DNA of 64,000 bases. It comes from Candolleomyces eurysporus (taxonomy: Eukaryota; Basidiomycota; Agaricomycetes; Agaricales; Psathyrellaceae). Within the stretch, counting starts at the first letter, position 1, and each line of letters begins with the position of its first letter. Below are positions 49,241-61,400 of this stretch, one piece after another. The notes under the pieces were generated by a model. It worked only from the letters and a program-made list of their open reading frames with translations, made no database searches and was not told the origin of the DNA. The translations under genes were made by a program, and so were the position numbers. The stretch spans positions 1 to 64,000 of the forward strand of contig JANBPK010001220.1 of assembly GCA_027579435.1 (NCBI GenBank). Reading direction: 5' to 3'.

Positions 49241-49940
49241 TCCAACATTAACAATGCGTTGAGCGATAGATATTTTGCGCGATGAGCCCGAAACCACAAC
49301 GAAAAAAATATACAGGTGAAAGCGAATAATATTAGGACGATAGGATCTACCAGATATCAATTACAATGATGTCGCTTTGGATTTCTCGATTTCAAGTCGT
49401 TGCGTGGGCGCTGCTGGTACGATAGTTTCCATCCAATTTGCATTCAAACCTCCCATGTCCGATGCTCAACTTCAGATGTAAATCTTAATTGTTTTTCGTT
49501 ACCTCAAATTTGCACTGCTACCATTCTCTTGCTAAAGACACTTCAAGGCATACCCAAGGCACGGCTGCCCTAGCTAGAGGATGAGCGGCTCAAGATGAGA
49601 AACGAGCGCGTTTCCGAGCGCCATCAAGGGTGTTCTGCTGTACGGTAAAGTACTTCCCTCGTAAAAAACGTCGTTCTCTTGTTTATCACCACTCTTATTC
49701 TCGAAACCCCTTCCATGCCTTCTATCTGCGCCGAGCGGCCCGCCTACGGAAGATCTTTCGTCTTCGCGGTAGAGGGCTATGATGTAGTCATATTGTCCTC
49801 AACCGATCGCGAGAGTATACACAGCTAAAGTAACATCTTTATAATTGTGGATTACACTTCAAGTTGAAGACGACAATCAGCCTGTTCTCACCCAATTCTC
49901 TTTTGGAGTCGATGGTTTACAACATAGGTAATCGACGAGC
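49241..49940. other. Intergenic with a terminal-exon remnant
   Basis: At about 49349-49385, GATCTACCAGATATCAATTA… repeats the start of the last exon of gene I (GACCTACCGGATATCAACTA… at 49037), preceded by an AG. It decays within about 50 nt and looks like a leftover of another gene-I-type copy. No other gene seen. Confidence 0.5.
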
Positions 49941-50108
49941 TTAGTGTACTTTCAGTAATTTCCAGTTGATTGATTCATCTGCGCGTTCTCGCCCACCAGC
50001 TTCTTCAAACGTCAGATTTTGTCGTAAGGGTGCGCTACGACCTGCTTTCTCCCATTTCTCGTGATAGTTTTTGATAACTGCGAGTTCATCTGTTTCATTG
50101 CCGCTGGC
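49941..50108 (-). pseudogene. Orphan C-terminal exon of a G/H-type NACHT gene
   Basis: Minus-strand open stretch beginning after a CAG acceptor: ASGNETDELAVIKNYHEKW…, matching the last exon of G (ASSDETEELAVIQGYHKKW). It ends …INWKLLKVH* at 49941-49943. Upstream (above 50109) only intron-like sequence remains, and it stops where the NACHT-TPR copy C sequence starts (about 50265, opposite strand). It marks the junction between the two NACHT families. Confidence 0.7.
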
Positions 50109-50453
50109 CTGTAAAACGGGGATGTTCGTCACCATTCGTTCCTGAGCATGAAAATGGTCCTGCATATCATAGGGAAAAAATAGTGTTTTCATTTTTCTCA
50201 ATAGAAGTTGTAGAATATGATTAGTTAGTGCATATGTATCATAATTTTCGTGAAAAGCGCGCTCAACATATTCTTGGGGTCGCAGGATACTCTCGAAACT
50301 CGTACGTGAACAGTTGAATATTCGACATACCGACGGAATCACTGACGGGGTACCAATTCAGAACGGGGACGGCTGGGTGCACTTCCGAAACATCCAGACA
50401 TGAGTGGGACGCGGTTCGAGTACATACCCAACAGTCGGAAGCCAGACATTGAC

Positions 50454-51340
50454 TTGTGGCGAGTGGCCGATGCTGGGCACGGCAAGTGCCGAGGCATTTA
50501 GCATGATTCTTGTGGTGGCCGTCTCCTCGTCTGCCCTCCTTCTTATCCTGGACTATTGTCATAACCCCATCCATCGAGCCCAGAAGGCTACCAGTCAGAG
50601 TCAAAGACAGCTGCGGACCCATGCTTGCAGTTACTTGCAGCACCCGCACTGCTGCGATGGCGGTGATTCAAATGGACGCAAAGGGTGGGTACCGGCCACC
50701 CTGCCGCAACGACAAACATAGCGGAGTTCTGTCAAGCATAGCATGGCGGTGATTCAAATAGCGCACTAAGTGGTAGTGCTGCCGCGAAGTCTAAGTACTT
50801 CGCAGCTTTACTTAGACTTACCTTGATGAAGCTGATGGCAGTGGAGAAACGTTGCTGATGAAGTGGATCAAGGCCAGCCCATGTATGGAAGGTTGCGGGC
50901 ACGGATTGCTGCCGTTTAGCATGAATATCGACTTGCTCAACGATTCTGCGTTCGAGTTCGCTCTCTCAAATAACACGATACATTTCATCTGGCTCGTTAC
51001 ACATCCATACCACCAAACCACATCCTAAGGTGATCAACTAGAATCTTCAGCCCAGCGTCGGTGTGTTTGGCCTCTTGCTCCTGATTGGCTGTTCACCGTG
51101 AGACCTTGATTCGCCTTGATTGCAAACTGAACGAAGTCTGACTTATTTTGATGAAGTGCGACTTCAGTTCACTTCAGTTCGCCTCGCGGCAGCACTACTA
51201 AGTGGGGTACCGGCCACCCTGCCGCAACAAACACGGCGGAGTTCTGTCAAGCCTGATCCTGTGCGGGTCGTTGGGAGAGGAACGGTCTTGGTATTTTGAG
51301 ACCCCTCAAGTACCCTCGGCTAAATGCCTTTGGCAACAAG
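50454..51340. mobile_element. Composite insertion inside copy C
   Basis: Sequence absent from the same place in A and D. The ends are only roughly placed. Left ACTTGTGGCGAGTGGCC and the reverse complement of the right end, ACTTGTTGCCAAAGGCA, agree at about 12 of 17 positions, and a further inverted GGCATTTAGC pair lies inside. No clear target duplication. It contains an 80-bp tandem duplication (50657-50737; 50743-50773 plus 51206-51252) whose second copy is split by the MITE below. No transposase is seen. Confidence 0.6.
50774..51197. mobile_element. hAT-like MITE, 424 bp
   Basis: Terminal inverted repeats TAGTGCTGCCGCGA(A/G)G (left end and reverse complement of right end) flanked by a perfect 8-bp direct repeat CTAAGTGG at 50766-50773 and 51198-51205. 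Eight-base target duplications with short inverted ends are the signature of hAT elements. No coding capacity. Subterminal AGTCTAAGTACTTCG / CTTAGACTT and ACTTCAGTTC repeats are present. Removing the element and one target copy leaves the second copy of the 80-bp tandem duplication continuous, which confirms both ends. Confidence 0.9.
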
Positions 51341-53991
51341 TTATAATCAAATTCGGCCATCCTCGTCCTGTGCATCCATGGGCCAGCTGGTATTGGGAAA
51401 TCCACTCTCGCCAACCATCTCAGACAAGTTTCGCTCAGTTGGTCGTTTGGCTGCCACCGTTTTCATGAGCGCCATTGGGGCAAAGGCCTCGGGGTCCGTG
51501 ACGATCATCGTCAAGATGATAGTTCACGAGATCGGATGTATTCATTCTCGAGCAATACCTAAAATTGTGGAGGCGATGGATCAATGTCACGGAACCTCGC
51601 TAGAAAACCACCTCGAGAAATACATCCTCGAGCCCTTGCGGTCACTCGGCCACCCGCAACCCCTCATCATCATCATGGATGCTATGGACGAATGGCGGGA
51701 TCATCCAACATTCACCAAGGCGCTCGCTCTCCTCAACTCGGAAAGTTCTGTCGTCAAATTCATCCTGACGGATCGTCTGAACCCATGCGCTTCCCGCTTA
51801 CCCGGTATCGACAGTGTCTCGATTTACACGTATGCCCTCGGCCCGATTTCGGATGAGGTTATCAAGGCGTATTTTCAGAAACATCTGGAGATGGTTCCGT
51901 GGGTGGATGGGCGGAAAGCTAGCTCTCTGGATGTCGAGAAGCTCACGGAGCTTTCAGGCGGACTTCCGGTATGGGCAACGACTGTGATTTCGGTGCTTTC
52001 GCACTCGTTCAGCGATTCCCCACCCCACGAAATCCTCGCAGAAGTAGTCGGAAATCGGCGGCAAGTTGGTGGTAGTGATGGGCTCGGCGACTTGTATCGC
52101 AATGCGCTCGAGCGCCTTTTCCCGTCATCTGATGCCCAGAAGTGGTTTCGACGGCATATGGGGGCGACTACTGTCCTCCAGGAACCACTTTCTCTCGAAG
52201 ACTTTTCCACGCTTACAGGAATCCCGTCCCATCTCATAAACAAGATTCAGTTCCCTCTCTCTGCTCTCCAGACACGATCCCCTCCCCCCGGCTCAGAAAA
52301 GATGATCCATCCAGCAACGACACTCTTCCATCTATCATTCCTCGAGTATATCCGGGCACCAACGACGGACACCTCTTTTGCCATCTCCACCTTCGATTCC
52401 CACTCTGCGATAGGCTTGACTTGTCTCAAGCAACTGGCCATCCTGCTGCGTTCTTCATTGCAAAACGACTACCCCCTTCGTCCCCTCCAGCATTACGCTG
52501 TGAATTACTGGCCACACCATGTAGTCAACGGGACCCCACGCTTGAGCAACGAATGGTTACGGACGGAACATTGTTCGACGCTGCAAATGATCCCTGACAC
52601 CCACGGACGATGGGCAACATTGCTTCTCAAAGGCTTACTGGCCGGGGAGGTTGACTCAACACTGGAGGATGTTCGAGGGGAGGACGGGATGGCATTGACT
52701 CTGAGGAAGGTGGCATGTCGGCTGGGCGAAACTGGCGGAGATTATTGGGGATTCGAGGTGGCTTGTTTAGAGGTTGCTGTAAGGATTGAGGGTGGTGATG
52801 CAGAGGGTTGGTCAGAGCTCGGGAGGTGCTATTATGCAAGGGGAGACCGGACAGGTAACCTCCAGATGTATGAGGAGGCTGTGGTGGTCTTTCGACATGC
52901 ATTACATCTCCGGCCGGACCCACACCCCAGCCGTGGAGAAACACTCGACAACATTGCTGGTGCACTCTGGTCATGTTACCGACAAAACGGAGATAGCGAC
53001 ATCCTCGATGAAGCCATTTCATGTTCCCGCATGGCACTCACACTCAGTCCGACGCCCCACCCAGATCGTTACAGGTATCTCGGCAATCTCGCCAGTGCTC
53101 TCAAGGAATTTTATCATCGCAATGACAGCCTCGAAGCATTGAATGAGATCATTTCACTGGGACGTGAAGCTCTTGAACTCTGCCCTGTACCCCATCCAGA
53201 TCACCCCAAGTTGCTCAACAAACTTGCCAATAGTCTCAAAGCTCTTTATGAGCGCAATGGGGACATTGACGCACTGAACGAGGCCATTTCACTGCATCGT
53301 GATGCACTTGCACTCCGCCCTGTACCCCACCCAGATCGCCCGTCGTCGCTCAACAACCTTGCCTGTGCTCTTCAATCTCTTTATAACTGTAATCGGGACA
53401 TTGATGGATTGAATGAGGCCATTTCCCTGTATCGTGAAGCACTCGCACTCTGCCCTGCACCCCACCCAGATCGCTCCTTGTTGCTCAACAACCTTGCCAA
53501 TGCTCTTGATGATCTTCATGGGTGCAATGGTGACATCAGGGCATTGAACGAGGCCATTTCACTCCATCGCGAAGCGCTTGGGCTGCGCCCTGCACCCCAC
53601 CCAAATCGCTCAAGCTCGCTCAACAATCTTGCTCGCTGTCTCCATGCTCTTTATCAGCACAACAAAGATATTGGGACCCTTAACGAGTGCATTTCACTGG
53701 GTCGTGAGGGGCTGGCACTTCGTCCTGCACCCCANCCCATTTCGATATCAAACTCTCGACATTCTTGCTCAAGCGTATCTATCCCAGTTTGAGCGGGATG
53801 GAGCTGTGGAGGTTCTCGATGAAGCGATCTCGTTGCGTCGGGAACTGCTTATCCTCCACCCTTCTGGACACAGATACCGGGCGTACTATGTCATATCTCT
53901 TGTAAAGATTCTCGAAAGGCGGCCGGAAGTTACTGGAGACGACCGATATTGTGGAGAAATTGAAGATCTGAAGGCGGAATTGGCTGCATGA

Positions 53992-55320
53992 GCCGCATCC
54001 GAGTTGGAAGGAACGCTGGCCTTTTCTACGGCAGACTTATTTGCTTTGTTCGAGGCAGCATCTGCCTCAGAGTAGTGGTAGAAGGGTATTTTTGGACTAG
54101 TCTATGCATGCACACAATCATATCATTGTGAATGTATTTACATGGTCGTATTGATCGTACTCGACATGGATTGCAGAATGGATAGCCCGGCCCCATACAC
54201 GCCCATGAGTAACCTGAACTGTCATCGAACGCAACCTCAATCTTTTGATCTCTTACTCCACCTCAACGGCCAGGTAGCGATCAGGGTGTGCCAAAATGAG
54301 CTGCCGGGTAGTGAGAAGATGAAAGATTGCTCTCCGTTATCCGGAGTCGCTAACGATCTGATTCCAGAGTTTCAGAAGGTACATTGTCGGTTTTTGAGCG
54401 GGGGAGGAAGATTAAAAGACGCACCCAGCCGTCTGAGACTTCTAGAGAGTGTGAACACCATCTTCGCCCATCCACCGGCTACAATGGGTGCTGAAAGACC
54501 CCCGTCTTGCTTCGCATTCTCTGGGCCGTCATGTCATACTGCTGTTGTTTTCTTCCGTGTTCGAACTTTCCCAGCTTTGCGGCGAGCACGTTCCGAATGC
54601 CACACCTTCCCACCACGAGCAACCCTACCCACCCCCGCTGGAATCTTGGCCGCCGATCCTCACCTGATGACGATTAAGAGTATGCAATGAGGGTTTCACA
54701 TGTTCGCTGGAACGTCCACAACGCACTGGCACCCTCAACGCTGTTGGGAGAATTCTAGCGTATGAGACGAGCGGGCGTCCTTCCATTGCGCTGAGTTGGG
54801 ATCGTAGGATAGTGACGAAGCCGCATTTGCGATGGTGGTAATAGGAGACGATGTTGAGGGCATGAGGGACCGGAGGGGACTGGCACCGGCACCGGCACCG
54901 GGTCCGTGTGCGCAGGGCAAAGACAACATTGGTATCTTTAGGCATTCACTGATCCCCAAAGGGAAGGTAGGGAGGGAGTGGTGGAGGAGAGGGGTTGGGG
55001 ACTAGGGCGGAACAAAACTGGCCTTGCCGAAAACCTCGAAATATGAGCGCAAGAATTTGGGGCAGCGGTCCGTTAATCAGCGGCAGAAAGGCCTCAGCTT
55101 GTTTGGCGCGGTAATGAAAGGCGAGCACGAAGCCCAGTTACAAGTTGAGAGGGTGATGGATTGCATTGACGCTAACCGGGAAGGGATAGATATACAAGAT
55201 CAGCAATGTAGCACGAGAGACGGGAAGAAACTCACCAGGTGAGAATAGAAAGGCATGAACGTGCATGAACGCCGGGTCGATGTCCTCGATTACCCATCTT
55301 GCGGGTTCAGGACCTCTGCG
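53992..55320. repeat. 3' flank of NACHT-TPR copy C (duplicated block, copy 2 of 3)
   Basis: Closely matches 61804-63102 (long near-identical runs such as the GGGCCGTCATGTCATACTGC stretch) and more distantly 3001-4070. The match with the D flank stops sharply after GGGTTCAGGACCTCTG. On the minus strand it carries a coding-like exon, RWVIEDIDPAFMHVHAFLFS (about 55240-55310), extended upstream here by LIGFERFSDSFLPAAARRG, and a second stretch FLPLINGPLPQILALIFRGF (about 55030-55090). The plus strand has a 182-codon ORF (54142-54690) that is broken in the D copy, so it is probably not coding. Confidence 0.75.
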
Positions 55321-55579
55321 AGCCGCGGCAGGGAGAAATGAATCGCTGAACCGTTCAAAGCCGATCAGCGTTGAGAAAAGGGGTTGGTCGATGGGACAAA
55401 CAAGTACATACATTATTCTGCTCGCTCTCCGGTTTTCGCTGTTGCGGCAGCCCAACTGATGTTCCGTAACTCACAATTTACCGAGTATGAGTAGAAATGG
55501 GCCTTTGGAGAGATTGGCGGCTGGACCACTCCCAAGGTACGTGTTCACTCACTCTCAAAGGTCATCAACTCCTAACGTT

Positions 55580-56960
55580 CAGCGCAGGTGGGTGGTATCC
55601 TCACCGTCAAGGGTGTAGCCAGTGCATATTTATTTGTAAAACGTCTCCGAGTTGGAGCCCCACCTCAGTGGTCCCTTCAAGCCCGATCTCGCAACTTCCA
55701 CCTCCAAAGCGGAAGAGGCGAAGAAGAACGACTGGCCGAGCTGTTCTGCCTCTATCGTCGAGCAAAATGGCGTCAACTTCAAGAGCTAGCACACCGTTGC
55801 CACCGTTGCTCTTAATGGTCGGATTGCGGAATGCGGGCATCGTTCTTGCCAACACCTGCGGTCCTTGTATCGGTCAATGGGATGGGCAGGATGTCAAGAA
55901 GGACGAGAACAACACTAGTGCGTCTTCTTTGTACTCGGGTACTCATCCAACCCTTCTTGCTGACTTGTGATCCAGTCATCCCTTCTCACAAGCGAAACTT
56001 CACCGTTCCTTAACCCGCCACCTATGCCTTTGTCGCATTCCCCGAAATGACCACCGCTTTGGAGTTCACTGGAAGGGCACCTTCAACCGCTTGACGGACA
56101 GCTGATGTCCCCTCTGGCTATGACCATGTCGAGCTCTCCTTCCAACCTCCCCCTGAAGACTGCACCATCATCAACGTTGCCATCAACCGCAAGAGCGACC
56201 GTCTCCAGCTCTGGACTGGCGCACCCACCGACTTCCCAATCCTCATGAAATTCGAGGGCAAGTACACAAGCGGTCATGTCCCTGCCGGGGGCCCTGGTAC
56301 AAGTACCGTGGATATTTTGATAATATCTTTCGTGAGGTATCATCATCTTCCACTGAGCTCGTAGTTCGTTGCTAACCCCTTTACAGAGAACTGTGCGATT
56401 GGTGCTCTCAACATCGAGAAAAACGAGCTCGAGTTAACAAGTTCAAGAACAAGATTATCGAGTACGGTCAAGTTCCGAGTCCTCAAGCTGCTGCTGGCAT
56501 CAAGTGGGTTGTCATCGGCGATCGCAACTACGATGAGGGTTCTTTGCGTGAGCGTGCTGCTCTCGAACTCCGACTTCTTGGTGGTCTCACCATTATCACC
56601 TGCTCCTTTGCCCGTATTCACCGGACCAACTCGAAGAAGCAGGATATACTTGCTCTCACCTTTGCCGACCCTGTGAATCATGACAGGATTCAGCCCAACT
56701 ACAAGGTTGACATTGTCGGCTTGGACTACTTTGCTTCTGGCAGGAACTTGACCCTCATCGGCGAGCTTGAGGACGGTATGAAGAATGTGTATTTCCAGTT
56801 GCTTGTTTCTTTCAGTATTCGTGGCTAACTTCGCTGTTTTATAGGAAATCCCCTTGCTTGCCCCATACCTTCAACAAAGGCCAGATTAAATGGTTCAAGC
56901 CCGACTCTGCCCTCAATTTGCCAGCCGCCGATGCAAAGGCAGAGGCTGGATCTCTGTATC
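55580..56960 (+). pseudogene. Aconitase relic 2 (most of the C-terminal half)
   Basis: Decayed aconitate hydratase gene. Pieces in order: GGILTVKG (55586-55612), [21 protein letters not shown] (about 55676-55735), [29 protein letters not shown] (about 55825-55918), PEMTTALEFTG, DRLQLW (about 56200), ILMKFEGKYTSGHVPAGGP-Y and FDNI (about 56245-56330), then a long open stretch of the swivel domain, GIKWVVIGDRNYDEGSLRERAALE, ILALTFADPVNHDRIQPN and FNKGQIKWFKPDSALN (to about 56955). Stops, frame changes and a missing cluster-ligand block show it is dead. Mutations such as GSSREHAALEPRH to GSLRERAALELRL hit invariant catalytic residues. It lies between NACHT-TPR copies C and D, as relic 1 lies between A and B. 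Confidence 0.92.
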
Positions 56961-58455
56961 GGTGACTGGACCCACAGGGTCGTTGCCGTCGTTGTCTTCG
57001 ATGATGAGGTGACGCTCTGTCGCCTGAGTTGGGTGGCTGGGGTCATCTATCGGCAGGTCAAAAGATCGTGTATGTATCATTTCGTGTATATCTCCTTTCT
57101 CGCTCTACCTCCCTCCCTACTACTTCTGTAGTAGCCGCAAGTTGGAATCATCGTTTCGACTACCGCTTGTCTACGGAGTTGCGGCAACGTTGGGGGGAGG
57201 ATGAAGGTGAAAATATTCCGAGTAGTTTATGCTGTGGTGGGCTTGCTTGGCATCACACCGTCTCTTCTTCCCTCGTCTTTTATCTCTTGCTGTCTCACAC
57301 ACACACTCTCTCTGGCATTCTTAATTTTTATTTGCTTTGTTTACGACCCCTGGATGTAGAGGCGCTTGCCTCTCCTGCATCTGAACGTTCCTTCATCTAG
57401 CCTCTGGTTCCTTGCTCCGTGTAATGATCTAGTGTCTAAGGAAATGGATATCGCTTTGGGACTACCTATGATCAATGGATTCCTGCACTCAGGATACACC
57501 GGTGCGCCTCTTTCTTCGAACACAGCTCGATCGAACGGGCGCAAAAGCACCATAAAGCTTGTCACTATCCGAATGTTCTAACTCTCTTTTGCGTCAGCCA
57601 TGTTCTCGTACTCATGGAAGAAGCTCGGCCGTTGATCTTGTTGAGTCGAGTTTGGGATGCCGCAATGTAGCTCAGAGGTTTTGCCATTGGGGCGCAGTAG
57701 TAATTAGGTGAGTATCTGTCTCTCTGATCCATGGCCATCGTGATAATTCAATATGATACAAAATTTCTTCGCTTCGTTGCAGGCAATGGATTTTGGCTTC
57801 AAAATAGGATTGGGGTATCGGGGTATCGGGTAAGTCTTCGATCGTCGTTCGATCTTGAGCTCACGCTAATTGTGCGTGATTATCCAGGGTCGCTACTTCT
57901 ACGCAGTTGTGAGGCTATCGACCTCTTCACGAATCACACTGAATTTCGAAAAATGAAAGGGCATCGAGACACAATGCACTCGTGAGGAACGCCCAGGTCG
58001 GAGATGTCCGAATATTAAGAACAGCCGAAGACCGTCGAAGCCTAGAGGGCTCGGAGTTTGGGACAACTTGAGGCTGATTAAGAACAGGCTGGGCTCAACT
58101 GACTGCGGTGCTCAGGCTGTGCGCTCGACGACAAGAACAGAACCATGTTTGTCATACCCCTGCATTCCTATTTTCATGCCAAGTCCCTGTCCTTGACTTA
58201 CTGAGCTTCAACGTGCTGAAGGGAACCAGCTTCATTCGTATGTGACCAATTACTCTCCGTATGCAACGACTGACGATGATATGGTACGCGCAGCATTTCA
58301 CTGGATTACGGGCGTCTATCAAACATCACAGCCCCATCTTAATTTGGCCGCTTGACACCGCGTGCCCAGCCCGTGTCAAGGGTTGGTTTGGGAAGGTCCA
58401 CTGCTTGCTTCCTCCCCTCATCCACCCCCGCTGAATTCCCTTCATCCCCCACACA
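56961..58455. other. Intergenic, promoter region of gene D
   Basis: No conserved coding segment seen after the aconitase relic. It holds low-complexity stretches (CACACACACTCTCTC at about 57298-57315; GGGGTATCGGGGTATCGGG at about 57812-57830). A pyrimidine-rich leader precedes the ATG at 58456. Confidence 0.45.
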
Positions 58456-61400
58456 ATGCTCCCCAATTCTAAGAAGCCCCGACTTATGACTTGTCCTTCT
58501 AGCGCTGGCAAGGGACAAGGAAACAAATCAGCTGTTGAACACTCTCAACTTGTGGCCAAACCTGCAAACACGGACTCTGGGCCGTTAACACCTCACGATT
58601 CCTCCACACCATCCATCCTGCTTCCTGCGAACAACCCCACAGCATCAAGTGCTCAAGGTTCCATCTCTCAGACGTCAATGCAGCCCTCCATGAACAAACG
58701 CAAACGAGTCGAATCCTTGGACTCCAGCGCAAGCGCCACCTTTCTTATAGCTTCCACCTCCGCCCAGACTCGAGACTCCATCTCCCAGTCATCAATCCAC
58801 CCCACCGCAAGCCGCAGCGAAACCATGGCATTGCCCAACCCTCAAGATCAACTGCCATCTTCCCATTCTCCCCAGGTACCTTCCCTGTCAGGGCCCCAGC
58901 CGATATCCTTCTTTGAGGGTGCACAGAACTTTCAAATGAGGGATGTTAACGTATTCAACGAAGTGGGGACGCAGCAGAATACTCTCGAAATTCGTACGTG
59001 AACAGTTGAACTCGACATGTCGACGAAAAGACTGAGAGATGCTGGTTCAGAACGAGGACGGCTGGGTACACTCCCAAAGCATCCAAACATGAGCAGGACG
59101 CGGGTCGAGTACCTACCCAACAGTCGGAAGCCAGACGTTGACAGGCTGTGCGAGCAGGAATTAAATTCAACCATCCTCGTCCTGTGTATACATGGGCCAG
59201 CTGGTATTGGTAAAACCACTCTCGCGGGCCATCTCTCACACGAGTTTCGCTCAGCGGGTCGATTGGCCGCCTCCATTTTCATAAGCGCGATTAGGACGGA
59301 ATCTTTGGACCCCGAGACGATCATCAAGATGATAGCTCACGAAATCGGATGTATTCATCCTCGAGCGATCCCGAAGATTGTGGAGGCAATGGATCAATGT
59401 CACGGCACCTCGCTAGAAAACCATATCCAAAAGTACATCCTCGAACCGTTGCGGTCACTCGGCCACCCAAAACCCCTGATCATCATCATGGACGCTATGG
59501 ACGAATGGCCAGATCACCCAACATTCACCAAGGCGCTCGCTTTCCTCAACTTGGAAAGTTCTGTCGTCAAATTCATCCTGACGGATCGTTTAAACCCATG
59601 CGCTTCCCGCTTACCCGGTATCGACAGTGTCTCGATTTACACGTACGCCCTCGGCCCGATTTCAAACGAGGTTATCAAGGCATACTTTGAAAAATATCTG
59701 GGGATGGTTCCGTGGGTGGATGGGCGGAAAGCTAGCTCTCTAGACGTCGAGAAGCTTACAGAGCTTTCAGGCGGACTTCCAGTATGGGCATCGACAGTGA
59801 TTGCGGTGCTTTCTCACTCATTCAGCAAGTCCCCACCCCACGAAATCCTTGAAGAGATCGTCGGAAGTCGGCGGCACGTTGGTGGTAGTGATAGGCTCGG
59901 CGACTTGTATTGCAATGCGCTCAAGCGGCTTTTCCCGTCGCCTGATGCCCAGAAGTATTTCCGATGGCTTATGGGGGCGACTTCTGTCCTCCAGGAACCA
60001 CTTTCCGTGGTAGACTTTTCCACGCTTACTGGAATCCCGCCCCACCTTGTAAACGAGATTCAATTCGCTCTCTCTGCTCTCCAGACGCGATCCCCTCCCC
60101 ACAGCTCAGGAAAGATGATCCATCCAGCAATAACACTCTTTCATCTATCATTTCTCGAGTATATCCGGGCACCAACGACAGACACCTCTTTCGCCATCTC
60201 CACCTTCAATTCCCACTCTGCAATAGGCTTGACTTGTCTCAAGCAGCTAACCATCCTGCTGCGTTCTTCCCTGCCCAACAACTACCCCCTTTGTCCCCTC
60301 CAGCATTACGCTGTGAAGTACTGGCTGCACCATGTATTCAACGGGACCCCACGCCTGAACAACGAATGGTTACAGACAGAACATTGTTCGATGCTGCAAA
60401 TGATCCCTAATACCCACGGACAATGGGCAACATTGCTTCTCAAAGGCTTACTGGCCGGGGAGGTTGACTCAACAGTGAAGGATGCTCCAGGGGAGGACGG
60501 GATGGCATTGACTCTGAGGAAGGTGGCACGTCGGCTGGGCAAAACTGGCGGAGATCATTGGGGATTCGAGGTGGCTTGTTTGGAGGTTGCTGTAAGGATT
60601 GAGGGTGGTGATGCAGAGGGATGGTCACGACTAGGGAGGTGCTATGATGCAAGGGGTGACCGGACAGGTAACATCCAGATGCATGAGGAGGCTGTGGTGG
60701 TCTTTCGACATGCATTACATCTCCGGCCGGACCCACACCCCAGCCGTGGAGAAACACTCGACAACATTGCTACCGCACTCTGGTCATGTTACCGACAGAA
60801 CGGAGATAACGACATCCTCGACGAATCCATTTCATTTTCCCGCATGGCGGTCACACTCAGTCCGACGGCCCACCCAGATCGTGACAGGTATCTCACCAAT
60901 CTTGCCAATGCTCTCACGGAATTTTATTATCGCAATGGCCGCCTCGAAGCATTGAATGAGATCATTTCACTGGAACGTGAAGCTCTTGAACTCTGCCCTG
61001 TACCCAATCCAGATCACTCCAAGTCGCTCAACAACCTTGCCAATAGTCTCCAATCTCTTTATGAGCACAATGGGGACATTGACGCACTGAACGAGGCCGT
61101 TTCACTGCATCGTGATGCACTTGCACTCCACCCTGCACCCCACCCAGATCGCTCGTTGTCGCTCAACAACCTTGCCAATGCTCTTCAATCTCTTTATGAC
61201 TGTAATTGGGACATTGGTGGATTGAATGAGGCCATTTCCCTGCATCATGAAGCACTCACACTCCGCCCTGCACCCCACCCAGCTCGCTCCTTGTCGCTCA
61301 ACAACCTTGCCAGTGCTCTTGATGATCTTCATGGGTGCAATGGTGATATCAGGGCATTGAACGAGGCCATTTCACTCCATCGCGAAGCGCTTGGGCTGTG

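Larger units (their letters stand above)
50265..53991 (+). pseudogene. NACHT-TPR pseudogene C
   Basis: Copy of the A/D-type gene with several lesions. Only the last ~35 nt of exon 1 remain (about 50265-50301), then the shared intron (50302-50361). Exon 2 breaks at about 50454, where an ~890-nt insertion separates the codons for …NSRKPDI from ILVLCIHGPAGIGKS (about 51346). Just after Walker A, a 2-bp deletion relative to A and D (at about 51420) shifts the frame. From there an 800-codon frame runs through LIIIMDAMDEW, eight 44-aa TPR units and …EIEDLKAELAA, stop 53989-53991, interrupted only by an inserted N at 53735. Any product starting downstream would lack the phosphate-binding loop. Confidence 0.9.

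Noticed and set aside
51324..53792. Copy C as a functional 822-aa protein starting at 51324
   Set aside because: That ATG lies inside the insertion, and the frame reads the P-loop region out of phase (ASMGQLVLGNPLS instead of HGPAGIGKS), so the ATPase motif is lost.
54142..54690. 182-codon ORF in the 3' flank of copy C
   Set aside because: The equivalent frame is broken in the near-identical D flank and absent in the A flank, and composition is not protein-like.
55497..55970. A 157-aa gene at 55.5 kb
   Set aside because: The open frame is a stretch of the aconitase relic; recognisable aconitase pieces occur in different frames across it.
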